A stretch of 64,000 nt of DNA from Sipunculus nudus (Eukaryota; Annelida; Sipuncula; Golfingiida; Sipunculidae). The translations under genes were made by a program, and so were the position numbers. This document shows, one piece after another, positions 1 through 11,607 of the stretch (within the stretch, counting starts at the first letter, position 1; every line of letters begins with the position of its first letter). The notes under the pieces were generated by a model, which worked only from the letters and a program-made list of their open reading frames with translations, searched no databases and was not told where the DNA came from. The stretch covers positions 51,347,676-51,411,675 of the forward strand of contig CM049316.1 in assembly GCA_026874595.1 (NCBI GenBank), read 5' to 3'.

Positions 1-28
1 ACTCACTTCTAGATGATTTCCAAACGAT

Positions 29-872
29 TGACTGCAACCAAAATAGAACAGTCTCATGAATATAAAACCAAATTACAAAGTACTGTAAAATACACACTTG
101 AATAATGTAGCATTGGAAACAGAATTACAAATAAAGTCAGATTATACAGATTATTAGCAGGTTACTTTTCAGTCACATGTAATTACGTAAATGTAATCTT
201 CCATTTTATTTTTATACAACAGATATTTCATTCTGAATCAATCACAACCAAAAAACTTACTCCATAATGTGAATCCTTATAGAAAATCTAATGATTTATG
301 AAAAACTAGAATTAATAAATACCATAAACATACCATTTTAGTATTCTCTCAGCATCCCAAAATCTGTCTTACAGTTGGTGATTCTTTGCCAGCTCGCCTC
401 TGACCGAATGCTGACACTGTTCTCTTACAGGGTTTTAATACCCTACATTGACACCATTTATGGAACTATAGCTAGCTTTTGGTCCACTAGGACATAGAGA
501 GTAAGTTACACTCTATTGAATTAACTGGCTTCTAGTGCACTATAAGACGTAAAGAACTAGTTACAAGCAATCTCAGCCTGACACATTTCAAATGACGCAG
601 TGTCCTGCTGTACCTGAAACATACTTCATTTAACCCAGCACTTATGCTGTACTGGAAATATACTTTCAGTTTACCCAGTGCTCATGCTGTACTAGGAATA
701 GTATTGGCAGAACAAGTCTAACAGGCTCTGTAGATTATAGACACTTGCATAAATGCACAAATCATACTTGAAATTACTAGATACAAATAGGAATACATAT
801 AATAATAATAAACATGATACATTCACACACAATCAAGTAAAATCCGTTAACAGTACTGTTTTGGCCGTTACA
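29..872 (-). repeat. Candidate 3' LTR of BEL/Pao element 1
   Basis: This is the copy of the repeat also found at 6007-6850. Edges were chosen because on the minus strand the segment begins TGTAACGG and ends GCAGTCA, giving the usual TG...CA ends, preceded by a short purine-rich tract (TTAGGGAG). The shared homology extends beyond both edges, so the exact limits are inferred. It contains two short internal copies of a CCCAG..CT-ATGCTGTACT motif near 635-700. Confidence 0.5.
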
Positions 873-3407
873 TACCGGCTCCCTAATTGCGTATCCTGAT
901 ATGCAATTATTACTAAAATATATCAACAGGCAAACTTGTAACCAAGGATATTTGTGAATACAGTTAACATGAAAATCGATCAAATGTATCAAAATGTCTG
1001 CCAGATATTGTACTTGTCGCCACTTGCGTTTAGCATAATTATCTTTCTGATCAAATATTCCTGGAGGAAACTTTTGCCCAGAACCTTGAAACAACAAGTG
1101 ATTTGGGGTTAATGGTTCTAAGTCAAACGGACTAGAAGGAACATCTGTAAGTGGTCTTCCATTTACGATGGCTTCTACTTCACAAAACAAGGTTTGCAAT
1201 GCATCATCATTCAGACAAATGTGCTGCTGTGCAAGGAGCGCCTGCAGTACTTTTCGCACTGTTCTAATCATTCGCTCCCAAACACCACCAAAGTGGGAGG
1301 CACCAGGTGGGTTAAATTGCCAGTCTACACCCACCTGCAGTAATTTGTTTGCAATCTTGCTTTGATTCAATTTACAGAGTTCACCTGTTATCTCTTTCTT
1401 AGTTCCCACCAGATTAGTTCCATTATCGGATCTGATGAAGCGTACCTGTCCCCTTCTAGCAATAAGTCTTCTTATTGCATTAATACAAGCATCCGTATCG
1501 AGTGAAGGGGCTACCTCTAAATGCACTGCTCTTATGGCTAGACATGTGAAGATGACACCATATCTTTTGATTGAAGAACGCCCTCGATTTACTTCAAAAG
1601 GACCAAAATAATCCATACCTACCCTTGAAAAGGCCGGCTCTCCAGAAATAAGTCTTTCTGGTGGTAAATCAGCCATCTTCTGCTGACCTCTAAGAGCATG
1701 ATACTTCCTGCATGTAACACATTTAGCTATCAGAGATTTGATTTTGTGAGCTGCACCAGGAATCCAGAACTTCTGTCGAAGTGCAGTTAACATTGCATTT
1801 TTCCCTAAATGCCCCACTGAAGCATGCACATATCTCAGAATCAAGGTGGTAATATGAGAATTCTTGGGTAAAATAATCTGATGCTTGGTTTCTAGTGGAA
1901 AACTTGATCTCTCCAAACGACCACCTACACGCAACAGGCCATCTTCTGAATTTACTGTTGGGTCCAATTTGAAAATTGAACTAGATCTCTTAATTTTCTG
2001 TGACTTCAAACATTTAATCTCCTCAGAAAACTCTACACACTGCACATAGCGAATCACAGCTAATTCTGCTTTCTTCAAACTTTCTGTGTCAAATAATATA
2101 GACTTTGACCTTTCTTCAGACAATGATTTTTCCCTTTGTTTGTACTCTGTGATTTCTTTGTCTTCTTGAAGTTTACAAGAGTGATCATCCAACCCTTCAC
2201 CCTTCAAACGATCCCTAATTTCCTTGCGTCTCTCTGTCAGCTTTTTCAAGTTTTGAAACCAAAGCTGGAACAAACAAACAGCTTTCTTTAGTTTCATCCA
2301 GTCTGAAAAATAATTCAAAAGCCTATCGGTAGCTGACTTGGAAGTATCAACCAGATACGAGACAAGTGAAGCATTTGCATTGCCTTTGACCTCTGGGTCA
2401 TCATTAGACAGAACCACTGACAACTGTGGTTGTGGCCACTCAGCCTTTGATTGCCATAGAAATTCCGGTCCTGAAAGCCATCTTTGGTTTTCTAAGAATT
2501 CCTGTATGGGCAATCCCCTTGAGGCATCATGTGCTGGGTTGGCCCTAGTATCCACATACCTCCATTGACAAACATCTGACATTTCTCTAATATGAGCAAT
2601 GCGATTTGCCACAAATGTGTGAAACCTTGTGGTTTCATTCTGTATATATCTAATAACCGACATGCTGTCAGTCCAAAACAGTGTATCTGACACTTTATAC
2701 TCCAGCTCTCTAGTAATAAACTGGTTCAATTTAACCGCAACCATAGCGGCGGTTAATTTCATGCGAGGAATTGTAGTTCGTTTCAGGGGCGCCACTCGCG
2801 CTTTTCCCATTACAAAACTGCAATGGACCTTACCATTTTCATTTGGGAGACGGACGTAAGTGACAGCGCCATACCCGACATCACTGGCATCAGAAAAATT
2901 ATGAATTTCACATGAGACAATACGCCCAAAGTTTTCAGGTTTATAGCATCTTTTAATTACCAGTGATTCCAATTTAGGCAAGTCAGTCAACCATTGATGC
3001 CATTTCTGTAGATTTACCCCTGTAATATCTTCATCCCAGCCCATAACAAGGTAATCTTTTTTAAATTTTGAGTTCTTACCCGTCTTACGCGCAAGGTAAC
3101 TTAAACGCTGAAGTGCTTCCCTCTCATTGTTTGGCATCTTTGGCGGCTGAGCCTGTTTAAATGGAGGTGATACCTGATAACAACCGTCCTCCAATTTCAT
3201 GGATTGTGTTACCTTTTCCAAGAAGTTCCTATCTTCTTGTGATGGTTGCATAGCTTCATCAACAGCTTTCTCAGGAAAATCAAAATTAAAAGACTGTCGA
3301 ACCTTACAATCTAATTGTTTAAGATCTTCCACATACTCAACAGCCATGGTATCCGCCCTGTTCACAGACGAAGGAATTTGACCTGTGGCACGAATCACGT
3401 TCCACAC
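777..3407 (-). pseudogene. BEL/Pao pol remnant: RNase H and integrase, no RT
   Basis: An 876-codon open frame. After a short piece preceding the RT, the sequence jumps to the Pao-type segment with WDEDITGVNLQKW and the RNase H region (FSDASDVGYGAV, then WTDSMSVIRYI and RANPAHDASRG). It continues into an integrase with an H2C2 zinc motif (HASVGHLG ... CVTCRKY) and the DDE core: D in VGMDYFGP, D in IRSDNGTNL, E in GGVWERMIR. The RT palm with its YxDD motif is absent. The last ~75 residues are read through the 300-bp deletion into LTR-side sequence and are not part of the normal protein. The family assignment is firm; loss of function is inferred from the missing RT. Confidence 0.85.
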
Positions 3408-3426
3408 TATCCAACCTAGCTTGGTT

Positions 3427-3981
3427 TTAGCAGCATGTAGACTGCCACTGGGTCATGTAATTACTTGCACTGTAAGCATCTGTCACATTATTCCCTATAA
3501 GAAGCCCAATACTTGCCTCCACCTGTGGTAAGGAGATATTTTCTAGGTGTGGCCATTTATGTATGTCCTCATTGGTAGGTATGTGTGTCTTTGACACAGG
3601 CATTGTCTGTTTTGAGCACACATTAGGCAGATCTACAACATTTTGTCCCTGGAAATCCCCAATCTCTAAACCGCTCACAGAACAGGTGTTTAGTGTGTGA
3701 GGTGACCCCATGGTGTCAATGGTAATTTTTATGCACTTGCCAGGTGCTTTAAGTTGATACATTAGCTCCTCGGTGCAAAACGAAACGTTACTGCCAGGGT
3801 CAAGAAAGGCATAAGTATCAACCATCTCTGCGGAGTTCTTAAGCCTCACCTTAACAGGAATGATGGCCATTGTTGCGTCACCGGCTCCCATATCACTAGC
3901 ATGATTGGTAGCTGAACTTACATTTGCTATGTCTTTGTCAAGGTCAACATTTTGTGCATTTGGGAGATTGTTTACCTTCAC
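3427..3981 (-). pseudogene. BEL/Pao aspartic protease (DUF1758-like)
   Basis: A 184-codon open frame that matches the Pao retropepsin: a VKVRLKNS strand followed by AFLDPGSNVSF, where the usual D-S/T-G catalytic triad appears as D-P-G, and a downstream hydrophobic GLLIGNN strand that forms the second half of the fold. The D-P-G form is common in this family, so the site may have been active. It lies between gag and the RNase H/integrase frame, but in a different frame from the latter, so the polyprotein is interrupted. It is part of the retrotransposon and has no host role that I can see. Confidence 0.75.
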
Positions 3982-4025
3982 CGACTGATCTGAAGCATCA
4001 AAATGTAATATTGTCGGATGCCGAC

Positions 4026-5879
4026 CTCCGCACTTTTAACATGATGCCTTGTAACGACAGAACCTTTTCTGATGCCCAGATTTAAGACAACCAAAACAAA
4101 GGCCTTCTGACTTTAAAAAGTCAGTTTTTTCTTGATGTGTTTTTTCAGAAAATTTCTAACATTCTTGCAAGGCATGTGTAGCCACATTGCAATAAATGCG
4201 GGGTTTGACCACTCCACTTTTAAATACATGTTGACCACATGTAACCATGGTGCTACCTGGACACTTTTTCCTGCTAGTCTCAAGTTCCTGCTTATTTACC
4301 TTTGTTGTAGCTTTTATAGCATAGCTACTTTTTGGCCTTACTGCTGACACTGATTTGGAACTCTTTCCGAAACTAGAATGCACATATTTCAGGTCTGTTA
4401 GAGCATCTCGACCAAAAGTTGGGTCATTCAATTTCTTGGCTTCTTGTTTGACAAATACCACTAAATGATGAAATTTAACTGACCCACATTGTTCCCGTTC
4501 CCTGTAAACTACATTTCTCCACCTATCATGCATGTAAGCAGATAATTTACTTACCAGTTTCTTTATATTTTCTGGGTACTCTAAGACCTTGGCTGCCTCA
4601 ATACTACAAATTGCACTTTCACATTCAGTGAGAAATATTGAAAAGTCATCCAAGGATTTTGAACTGTCTGCCTTGATATTTGGCCAATTAAAAGCCCTTT
4701 TGATAAAGGCATTCGCTATAACCTCATTGTTTCCATAGCGATCTTGAAGCTCCCTGAGAGCAGCTTCATATGCCTGCTGTGCATTTAAATAGCTAAACCC
4801 ACTAACTATTCTCTGAGCTTCCCCTTCAGTAAACTGTTCAAGATAGCTAATTTTCTCATCAGCACTATCTGAATATGCCAGTACTTTGGAAGTAAATTGC
4901 CTCATGAATTTCTTGTATTCTAGTGGCTCACCACTGAACTTCTTAATCTCTGCTGCTGGCTTTCTCATCTGAGACACAATTGACCACAAATTAGCCTGAC
5001 CATTACCATCAAGAACTGCTTGATGTTCAGGGGTGCTTATGATAGCTTGGCTACCAATTACATTTGTGGGACAAGGTGACCTATCAGTAAACAAACGTTT
5101 TTTTCTCATCAGTTACCTGTGAGCCATCAACATTATCTGTAACATTAAATCTGACACCTCTACCAGAAATAGGAACAGAGTTCAAAGGACTACTTACATA
5201 ATCAGCATCTGATATATTGTGATGAATCCCATAATCATCCTGAGTTTGATTCACACTACCTGACATAAAAACACAATCACTACTGTCTTTATGACCTCCA
5301 TGAACTCTGCTGCTTGAAGATGGCACAAAGTCTTGCACAAAAGGGTTAATACTTGGTGACACTTGAACCTGTGAGAGGTCCTCTGCCGCAGATGGCATAA
5401 CGTTGTCCCCCAATGCTCCTGATGTAGGACCAGTTGTCGACACATATGTTGCCTCCAGTTGGCCAGATACAGGTTCACGGAAATTGAAGACCACCTCAGA
5501 ATCGCTTGAAATGTGTGAGTCAGCCTTCACTTTCTGGAAAGCACATGATTCAGTATCCAGTAATGGCTCAGTTTCATCAAATTCCTCCAAAACACGTGAC
5601 CTAGCTGTGGAAACTGCTAACTTAGTATCTAGAGCTAATTGTTCGACTTCCATATCAAGTTTGTATTTAGCGAGTTCTAGCTCTTGTTTTTTTCTTCAAT
5701 GCTTCAGATTGAATCAACAGTTCTGCCTTTCTCTGTTCTTCTTTCAGCTTGGCTGACGCCACAGATGTAGCTAAAGAAGTCCGAGATCTGTGCGATATTT
5801 GGCTGACACTGTCACTTCGATTAATATCCCCTGAAATGCCTGTGTCCCTTACTGAGCTGTTTCTTCCACTTAACTCCAT
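4026..5879 (-). pseudogene. BEL/Pao gag, broken into three frames
   Basis: Three successive minus-strand frames (5879-5667, 5653-5084, 5109-4156) make up one gag. The first is a charged coiled-coil-like start (MELSGRNSSVRD...). The third carries the DUF1759 signature (IKKFSGEPLEYKKFMRQF) and a long helical region. Frame changes fall in A/T homopolymers near 5687-5693 and 5098-5104. After a stop at about 4156 the same frame continues to a CCHC zinc knuckle (CFGCLKSGHQKRFC, about 4055-4096), ending at another stop near 4036. The zinc knuckle packages RNA in active elements; here the chain of stops makes the gene non-functional. Confidence 0.8.
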
Positions 5880-6006
5880 CGTTAAATGTAGTTAAAATGT
5901 CAATAATGTAAGACCTGATGCTGGTATAAATAATGCAATTCCTTTGAAGTTAATACATTCTTTATTGTCAAATCTAGAACTCACTTCTAGATGATTTCCA
6001 AACGAT

Positions 6007-6850
6007 TGACTGCAACCAAAATAGAACAGTCTCATGAATATAAAACCAAATTACAAAGTACTGTAAAATACACACTTGAATAATGTAGCATTGGAAACAG
6101 AATTACAAATAAATTCAGAGTATACAGATTATTAGCAGGTTACTTTTCAGTCACATGTAATTACGTAAATGTAATCTTCCATTTTATTTTTATACAACAG
6201 ATATTTCATTCTGAATCAATCACAACCAAAAAACTTACTCCATAATGTGAATCCTTATAGAAAATCTAATGATTTATGAAAAACTAGAATTAATAAATAC
6301 CATAAACATACCATTTTAGTATTCTCTCAGCATCCCAAAATCTGTCTTACAGTTGGTGATTCTTTGCCAGCTCGCCTCTGACCGAATGCTGACACTGTTC
6401 TCTTACAGGGTTTTAATACCCTACATTGACACCATTTATGGAACTATAGCTAGCTTTTGGTCCACTAGGACATAGAGAGTAAGTTACACTCTATTGAATT
6501 AACTGGCTTCTAGTGCACTATAAGACGTAAAGAACTAGTTACAAGCAATCTCAGCCTGACACATTTCAAATGACGCAGTGTCCTGCTGTACCTGAAACAT
6601 ACTTCATTTAACCCAGCACTTATGCTGTACTGGAAATATACTTTCAGTTTACCCAGTGCTCATGCTGTACTAGGAATAGTATTGGCAGAACAAGTCTAAC
6701 AGGCTCTGTAGATTATAGACACTTGCATAAATGCACAAATCATACTTGAAATTACTAGATACAAATAGGAATACATATAATAATAATAAACATGATACAT
6801 TCACACACAATCAAGTAAAATCCGTTAACAGTACTGTTTTGGCCGTTACA
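6007..6850 (-). repeat. Shared LTR between BEL/Pao elements 1 and 2
   Basis: Near-identical to 29-872. It serves as the 5' LTR of element 1 (gag starts 130 bases to its left) and at the same time as the 3' LTR of element 2 (whose pol C-terminus begins at 7011). Edges carry TG...CA on the minus strand; limits are approximate because homology with the left copy extends from 5979 to 6966. Confidence 0.5.
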
Positions 6851-7010
6851 TACCGGCTCCCTAATTGCGTATCCTGATATGCAATTATTACTAAAATATA
6901 TCAACAGGCAAACTTGTAACCAAGGATATTTGTGAATACAGTTAACATGAAAATCGATCAAATGTATTTCTGATGAAAAACCCAAAACAATTTATTATCA
7001 GTATACATGT

Positions 7011-8891
7011 CTAATCATCAGCCTCCAAAATCAAACATAACTTGCTGATAGGCCGATGCAGCATTGTTGACTTCGTCTTGACCTTTGCTGACCTTACAAG
7101 ACCTTTCCTGTCCTTCACAGTTTCAACCACCCTACCCAACTGCCAAATATTTCTTGGGGTGTTATCAATTATCAAGACAACATCATTTACAGAGATGTTT
7201 CTAACGGGTCTTTGCCATTTTTGTCTCACTTGTAAACTGGTCAAATATTCCCTTGACCATCTCTTCCAAAAAATGTCTGCCAGATATTGTACTTGTCGCC
7301 ACTTGCGTTTAGCATAATTATCTTTCTGATCAAATATTCCTGGAGGAAACTTTTGCCCAGAACCTTGAAACAACAAGTGATTTGGGGTTAATGGTTCTAA
7401 GTCAGACGGACTAGAAGGAACATCTGTAAGTGGTCTTCCATTTACGATGGCTTCTACTTCACAAAACAAGGTTTGCAATGCATCATCATTCAGACAAATG
7501 TGCTGCTGTGCAAGGAGCGCCTGCAGTACTTTTCGCACTGTTCTAATCATTCGCTCCCAAACACCACCAAAGTGGGAGGCACCAGGTGGGTTAAATTGCC
7601 AGTCTACACCCACCTGCAGTAATTTGTTTGCAATCTTGCTTTGATTCAATATACAGAGTTCACCTGTTATCTCTTTCTTAGTTCCCACCAGATTAGTTCC
7701 ATTATCGGATCTGATGAAGCGTACCTGTCCCCTTCTAGCAATAAGTCTTCTTATTGCATTAATACAAGCATCCGTATCGAGTGAAGGGGCTACCTCTAAA
7801 TGCACTGCTCTTATGGCTAGACATGTGAAGATGACACCATATCTTTTGATTGAAGAACGCCCTCGTTTTACTTCAAAAGGACCAAAATAATCCATACCTA
7901 CCCTTGAAAAGGCCGGCTCTCCAGAAATAAGTCTTTCTGGTGGTAAATCAGCCATCTTCTGCTGACCTCTAAGAGCATGATACTTCCTGCATGTAACACA
8001 TTTAGCTATCAGAGATTTGATTTTGTGAGCTGCACCAGGAATCCAGAACTTCTGTCGAAGTGCAGTTAACATTGCATTTTTCCCTAAATGCCCCACTGAA
8101 GCATGCACATATCTCAGAATCAAGGTGGTAATATGAGAATTCTTGGGTAAAATAATCTGATGCTTGGTTTCAAGTGGAAAACTTGATCTCTCCAAACGAC
8201 CACCTACACGCAACAGGCCATCTTCTGAATTTACTGTTGGGTCCGATTTGAAAATTGAACAAGATCTCTTAATTTTCTGTGACTTCAAACATTTAATCTC
8301 CTCAGAAAACTCTACACACTGCACATAGCGAATCACAACTAATTCTGCTTTCTTCAAACTTTCTGTGTCAAATAATATAGACTTTGACCTTTCTTTAGAC
8401 AATGATTTTTCCCTTTTTTTGTACTCTGTGATTTCTTTGTCTTCTTAAAGTTTACAAGAGTGATCATCCAACCCTTCACCCTTCAAACGATCCCTAATTT
8501 CCTTGCGTCTCTCTGTCAGCTTTTTCAAGTTTTGAAACCAAAGCTGGAACAAACAAACAGCTTTCTTTAGTTTCATCCAGTCTGAAAAATAATTCAAAAG
8601 CCTATCGGTAGCTGACTTGGAAGTATCAACCAGATACGAGACAAGTGAAGCATTTGCATTGCCTTTGACCTCTGGGTCATCATTAGACAGAACCACTGAC
8701 AACTGTGGTTGTGGCCACTCAGCCTTTGATTGCCATAGAAATTCCGGTCCTGAAAGCCATCTTTGGTTTTCTAAGAATTCCTGTATGGACAATCCCCTTG
8801 AGGCATCATCTGCTGGGTTGGCCCTAGTATCCACATACCTCCATTGACAAACATCTGACATTTCTCTAATATGAGCAATGCGATTTGCCAC
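7011..8891 (-). pseudogene. BEL/Pao pol C-terminal half (RNase H end, integrase, DUF5641)
   Basis: Two in-frame segments (8891-8445 and 8402-7011) are separated by a premature TAA at 8445-8447, where element 1 has a glutamine codon. The integrase zinc motif and DDE core match element 1 almost exactly. The protein ends with a DUF5641 domain (WKRWSREYLTSLQVRQKW, then NDVVLIIDNTPRNIWQLGRV), the usual C-terminus of Pao integrases. The 5' part, including gag, protease and RT, is missing. Differences from element 1 are few, which suggests recent divergence. Confidence 0.85.
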
Positions 8892-8896
8892 AAATT

Positions 8897-10225
8897 TTAT
8901 AACACTTACCTGTGAAAAGTACTTTCCGTTGATACCAAACTTGTTGGGTTGTTTAGCGTATTTAAAATTTTATGACACTTTAGTTTAAAATTCATGCTAA
9001 ATTAAAAAAAATTGAATAATGGTCGTATCTGACTGCTCTAAAACGCTCACCTGTGCCACTCTAAAATTCATACCATGTGAATACCAGTAAAAAGTACTTT
9101 CCGTTAATACCAAACTTGATGGGTTGTTTAGCGTAATTAAAATTTTATAACACTTTAAAATTCACGCTAAATTAAAATAAAATTGAATAATAGTCGTATT
9201 TGACTGCTCTAAAACGCTCACTTGTGCCACTCTAAAATTCATACCATGTGACTACCTGTGAAAAGTACTTTCCGTTGATACCAAACTTGATGGGTTGTTT
9301 AGCGTATTTAACATTTTATGACACTTTAAAATTCACGCTAAATTAAAAAAAAATGAATAATAGTCGTACCTGACTGCTCTGAAACGCTCACTTGTGCCAC
9401 TCTAAAATTCATACCATGTGAATACAAGTAAAAAGTACTTTCCGTTAATACCAAACTTGATGGGTTGTTTAGCGAAATTAAAATTTTATAACACTTTAAA
9501 ATTCACGCTAAATTAAAATAAAATTGAATAATAGTCGTATTTGACTGCTCTAAAACGCTCACTTGTGCCACTCTAAAATTCATACCATGTGACTACCTGT
9601 GAAAAGTACTTTCCGTTGATACCAAACTTGATGGGTTGTTCAGCGTATTTAACATTTTATGACACTTTAAAATTCACGCTAAATTAAAAAAAATGAATAA
9701 TAGTCGTACCTGACTGCTCTGAAACGCTCACTTGTGCCACTCTAAAATTCATACCATGTGAATACCAGTAAAAAGTACTTTCCGTTGATACCAAACTTGA
9801 TGGGTTGTTTAGCGTATTTAAAATTTAAGGACACTTTAAAATTCACGCTTAAATTAAATTAAATTGAACAATAGTCGTATTTGACTGCTCTAAAACGCTC
9901 ACTTGTGCCACTCTAAAATTCATATTATATAACTACAGGTAAAAGGTACTTTTCGTTGATACCAAAATTGATGGGTTGTTTAGCGTAATTAAAATTTTAT
10001 GACACTTTAAAATTCACGCTTAATTTAACTAAAATTGAATAAAAGTCGTATTTGACTGCTCTAAAACGCTCACTTGTGCCACTCTAATATTTATACTATG
10101 TGACTACCTGTGAAATGTACTTTGCGTTAATACCAAACTTGATGGGTTCTTTAGCATATTTAACATTTTATGACACTTTAAAATTCAATCTAAATTTAAA
10201 AAAAAATGAATAATAGTCGTATTAT
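8897..10225. repeat. ~171-bp AT-rich satellite, about 7.7 copies with alternating variants
   Basis: The block GTACTTTCCGTTgATACCAAACTTGATGGGTTGTTTAGCG recurs at about 8919, 9096, 9264, 9435, 9606, 9774, 9947 and 10117, a period of roughly 171 bases. Adjacent units alternate between a form with CTACCTGTGAAAAG and GTATTTAAcATTTTATGAC and a form with ATACCAGTAAAAAG and GTAATTAAAATTTTATAAC. The first four or five units therefore read as ~342-bp dimers; later units are more diverged. The array directly abuts the truncated BEL/Pao element. Confidence 0.9.
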
Positions 10226-10246
10226 TAGTATTATTAATAATGAAAT

Positions 10247-10429
10247 TTGTCTTTTAGAAAGCGTGTATTGGCATCGTTTAATATACATGATCTTGACGAA
10301 GCCTTGAGGGCAGCGATGATCAGCGAAATACACTGCAAATCGATGAACAGAACGCTGGTCAGGGAAATATGTTTCCGGCTAAAAGCGGAGGAAGAGCAGG
10401 CATTCACGGAGCATTTTCACGAAAAATAG
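10247..10429 (+). CDS. Possible terminal exon of an unrecognised host gene
   Basis: A splice acceptor-like sequence (TTTGTCTTTTAG, ending about 10255) is followed by an open frame of about 58 codons that ends in TAG at 10427-10429. The predicted peptide is charged and helical (LDEALRAAMISEIHCKSM ... FRLKAEEEQAFTEHF). I do not recognise a family. Codon use looks protein-like and more GC-rich than the neighbouring satellite. It could be the last exon of a gene whose earlier exons were displaced by the satellite and BEL/Pao insertions, or a chance frame. No partner exon was found upstream in the window. Confidence 0.3.
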   Translation: MSFRKRVLASFNIHDLDEALRAAMISEIHCKSMNRTLVREICFRLKAEEEQAFTEHFHEK

Positions 10430-11479
10430 ACCTCGGACGTCCGTCGAACTTCACAGTCGTTGTTCAACTTTTATGTTTAACAAAAAAATGCTTTGTTACC
10501 ATTTAATGTTATTCCGTTTGGCCTTGAAAATAGCATTGAGAAAGTTACTTGGACTTTTCTCTATCGCAAATGTGATAGGCCCCTATATTAAATGAAGGGC
10601 CTTCTTAAAAGCGGTATACAGGAGAAAAAAAAGGCTCTATAGATACCAACACGAATATCCTGGTCCAATGGATTAAATACCAATAAGATGAAGCACATTT
10701 GACTGTATATTTACTTTGGAGCACATTTTCACTACCTGCTAATGGTATGCGTTGGTTTGGATACAAAAGCTTCATTACGAAAATGGAGGTGGTTCCCTCT
10801 ACCAAAAATTCTTTTGAAAAGGGTTGAGCAGTTAAGAAATGTATAATAGGCCTACATTAGAAAAGAAGGTAAGGGGTCTTCTGTACCCCACACAACATTT
10901 ATTGGACTACCGTTTAACGTTCCCAAAGAGGATATTAAGAAAATGTAGAAAAGGTGCAAAAAAATGATTATATATCCTTTATACCTATGTTTATTTGATC
11001 AGCTTTCAGCAAATAAATTATAGGAAAATTAACACTCTAACCGTAAAGGATCATCTTTTAAAATCGTGTACATGTAACCATCGAAAGATTATTAAAGAGC
11101 GTACTTTCCCATATACTGTGGGCATATTGGCTTACATCTCAGATTTAACAGGTCAACTTTTGAAAATTATATCATTATACATTGATACACTTCAGTGAAC
11201 CAGGCACCGGGTTCACAGTTCATTTTTCAGGGACAATGCTCCGAGAAAGCGCTTGGACCTCTGTTATTTACAAAGGTGCAACAGGGGATTCCCAATAGAA
11301 CACTTGTCAATCAAACACCGTCATTGCTCTAATAGGTGCTGTTTCTCTCTAGTGCGGACGGGAATGTGCCTCGCTTTCGATGTGCAACCAATCAGAGTAC
11401 GACAACCTGATTTCTATCAACTTTACAAATGGTCCTTTTAAATAATGAACTGGGGATGTACAACACCTGATGGGGATGT
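10430..11479. other. Intergenic stretch, no gene recognised
   Basis: AT-rich, non-repetitive at the scale I can see. Only short open frames without family signatures occur. The last ~40 bases (11441-11479) are two copies of GGGGATGTACAACACCTGAT-like sequence that belong to the minisatellite interrupted by the following LINE. Confidence 0.5.
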
Positions 11480-11607
11480 ACAACACCTGAGTCTAGATGG
11501 CGCTGCACAGCGGCGACGTCGACTTTGCAATTTGAATTGTTTATATTTTTATATTTTATATATGTCGGGCATTATACAAGACGAAGCACACCAATTCAGC
11601 TTAAAAG

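Larger units (their letters stand above)
1..6850 (-). mobile_element. BEL/Pao LTR retrotransposon 1, internally deleted
   Basis: Read on the minus strand the order is gag (DUF1759-like) with a zinc knuckle, aspartic protease (DUF1758-like), RNase H region, and integrase, which is the BEL/Pao arrangement. The left 988 bases match 5979-6966 almost base for base (for example two differences near base 106-112), so the element is flanked by near-identical LTR-containing sequence and is young. The reverse transcriptase core is missing between the protease and the RNase H region, and a further ~300 bp is missing at the integrase C-terminus compared with the second element (990 here joins sequence equivalent to 7271 there). 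gag is broken by frameshifts and stops. It cannot be autonomous. Confidence 0.85.
5979..8896 (-). mobile_element. BEL/Pao retrotransposon 2, 5'-truncated
   Basis: A second copy of the same BEL/Pao family shares the LTR with element 1, an LTR-internal-LTR-internal layout typical of unequal LTR recombination. Only the LTR and the 3' part of pol remain. Homology to element 1 stops abruptly at 8896, in the RNase H region just after RIAHIREM, where satellite DNA begins. Unlike element 1 it keeps the C-terminal 300 bp of pol. Confidence 0.85.

Noticed and set aside
8897-10225. Regularly spaced repeats considered as a CRISPR array
   Set aside because: Units are ~171 bp, contiguous and without variable spacers, in eukaryotic DNA; this is a satellite.
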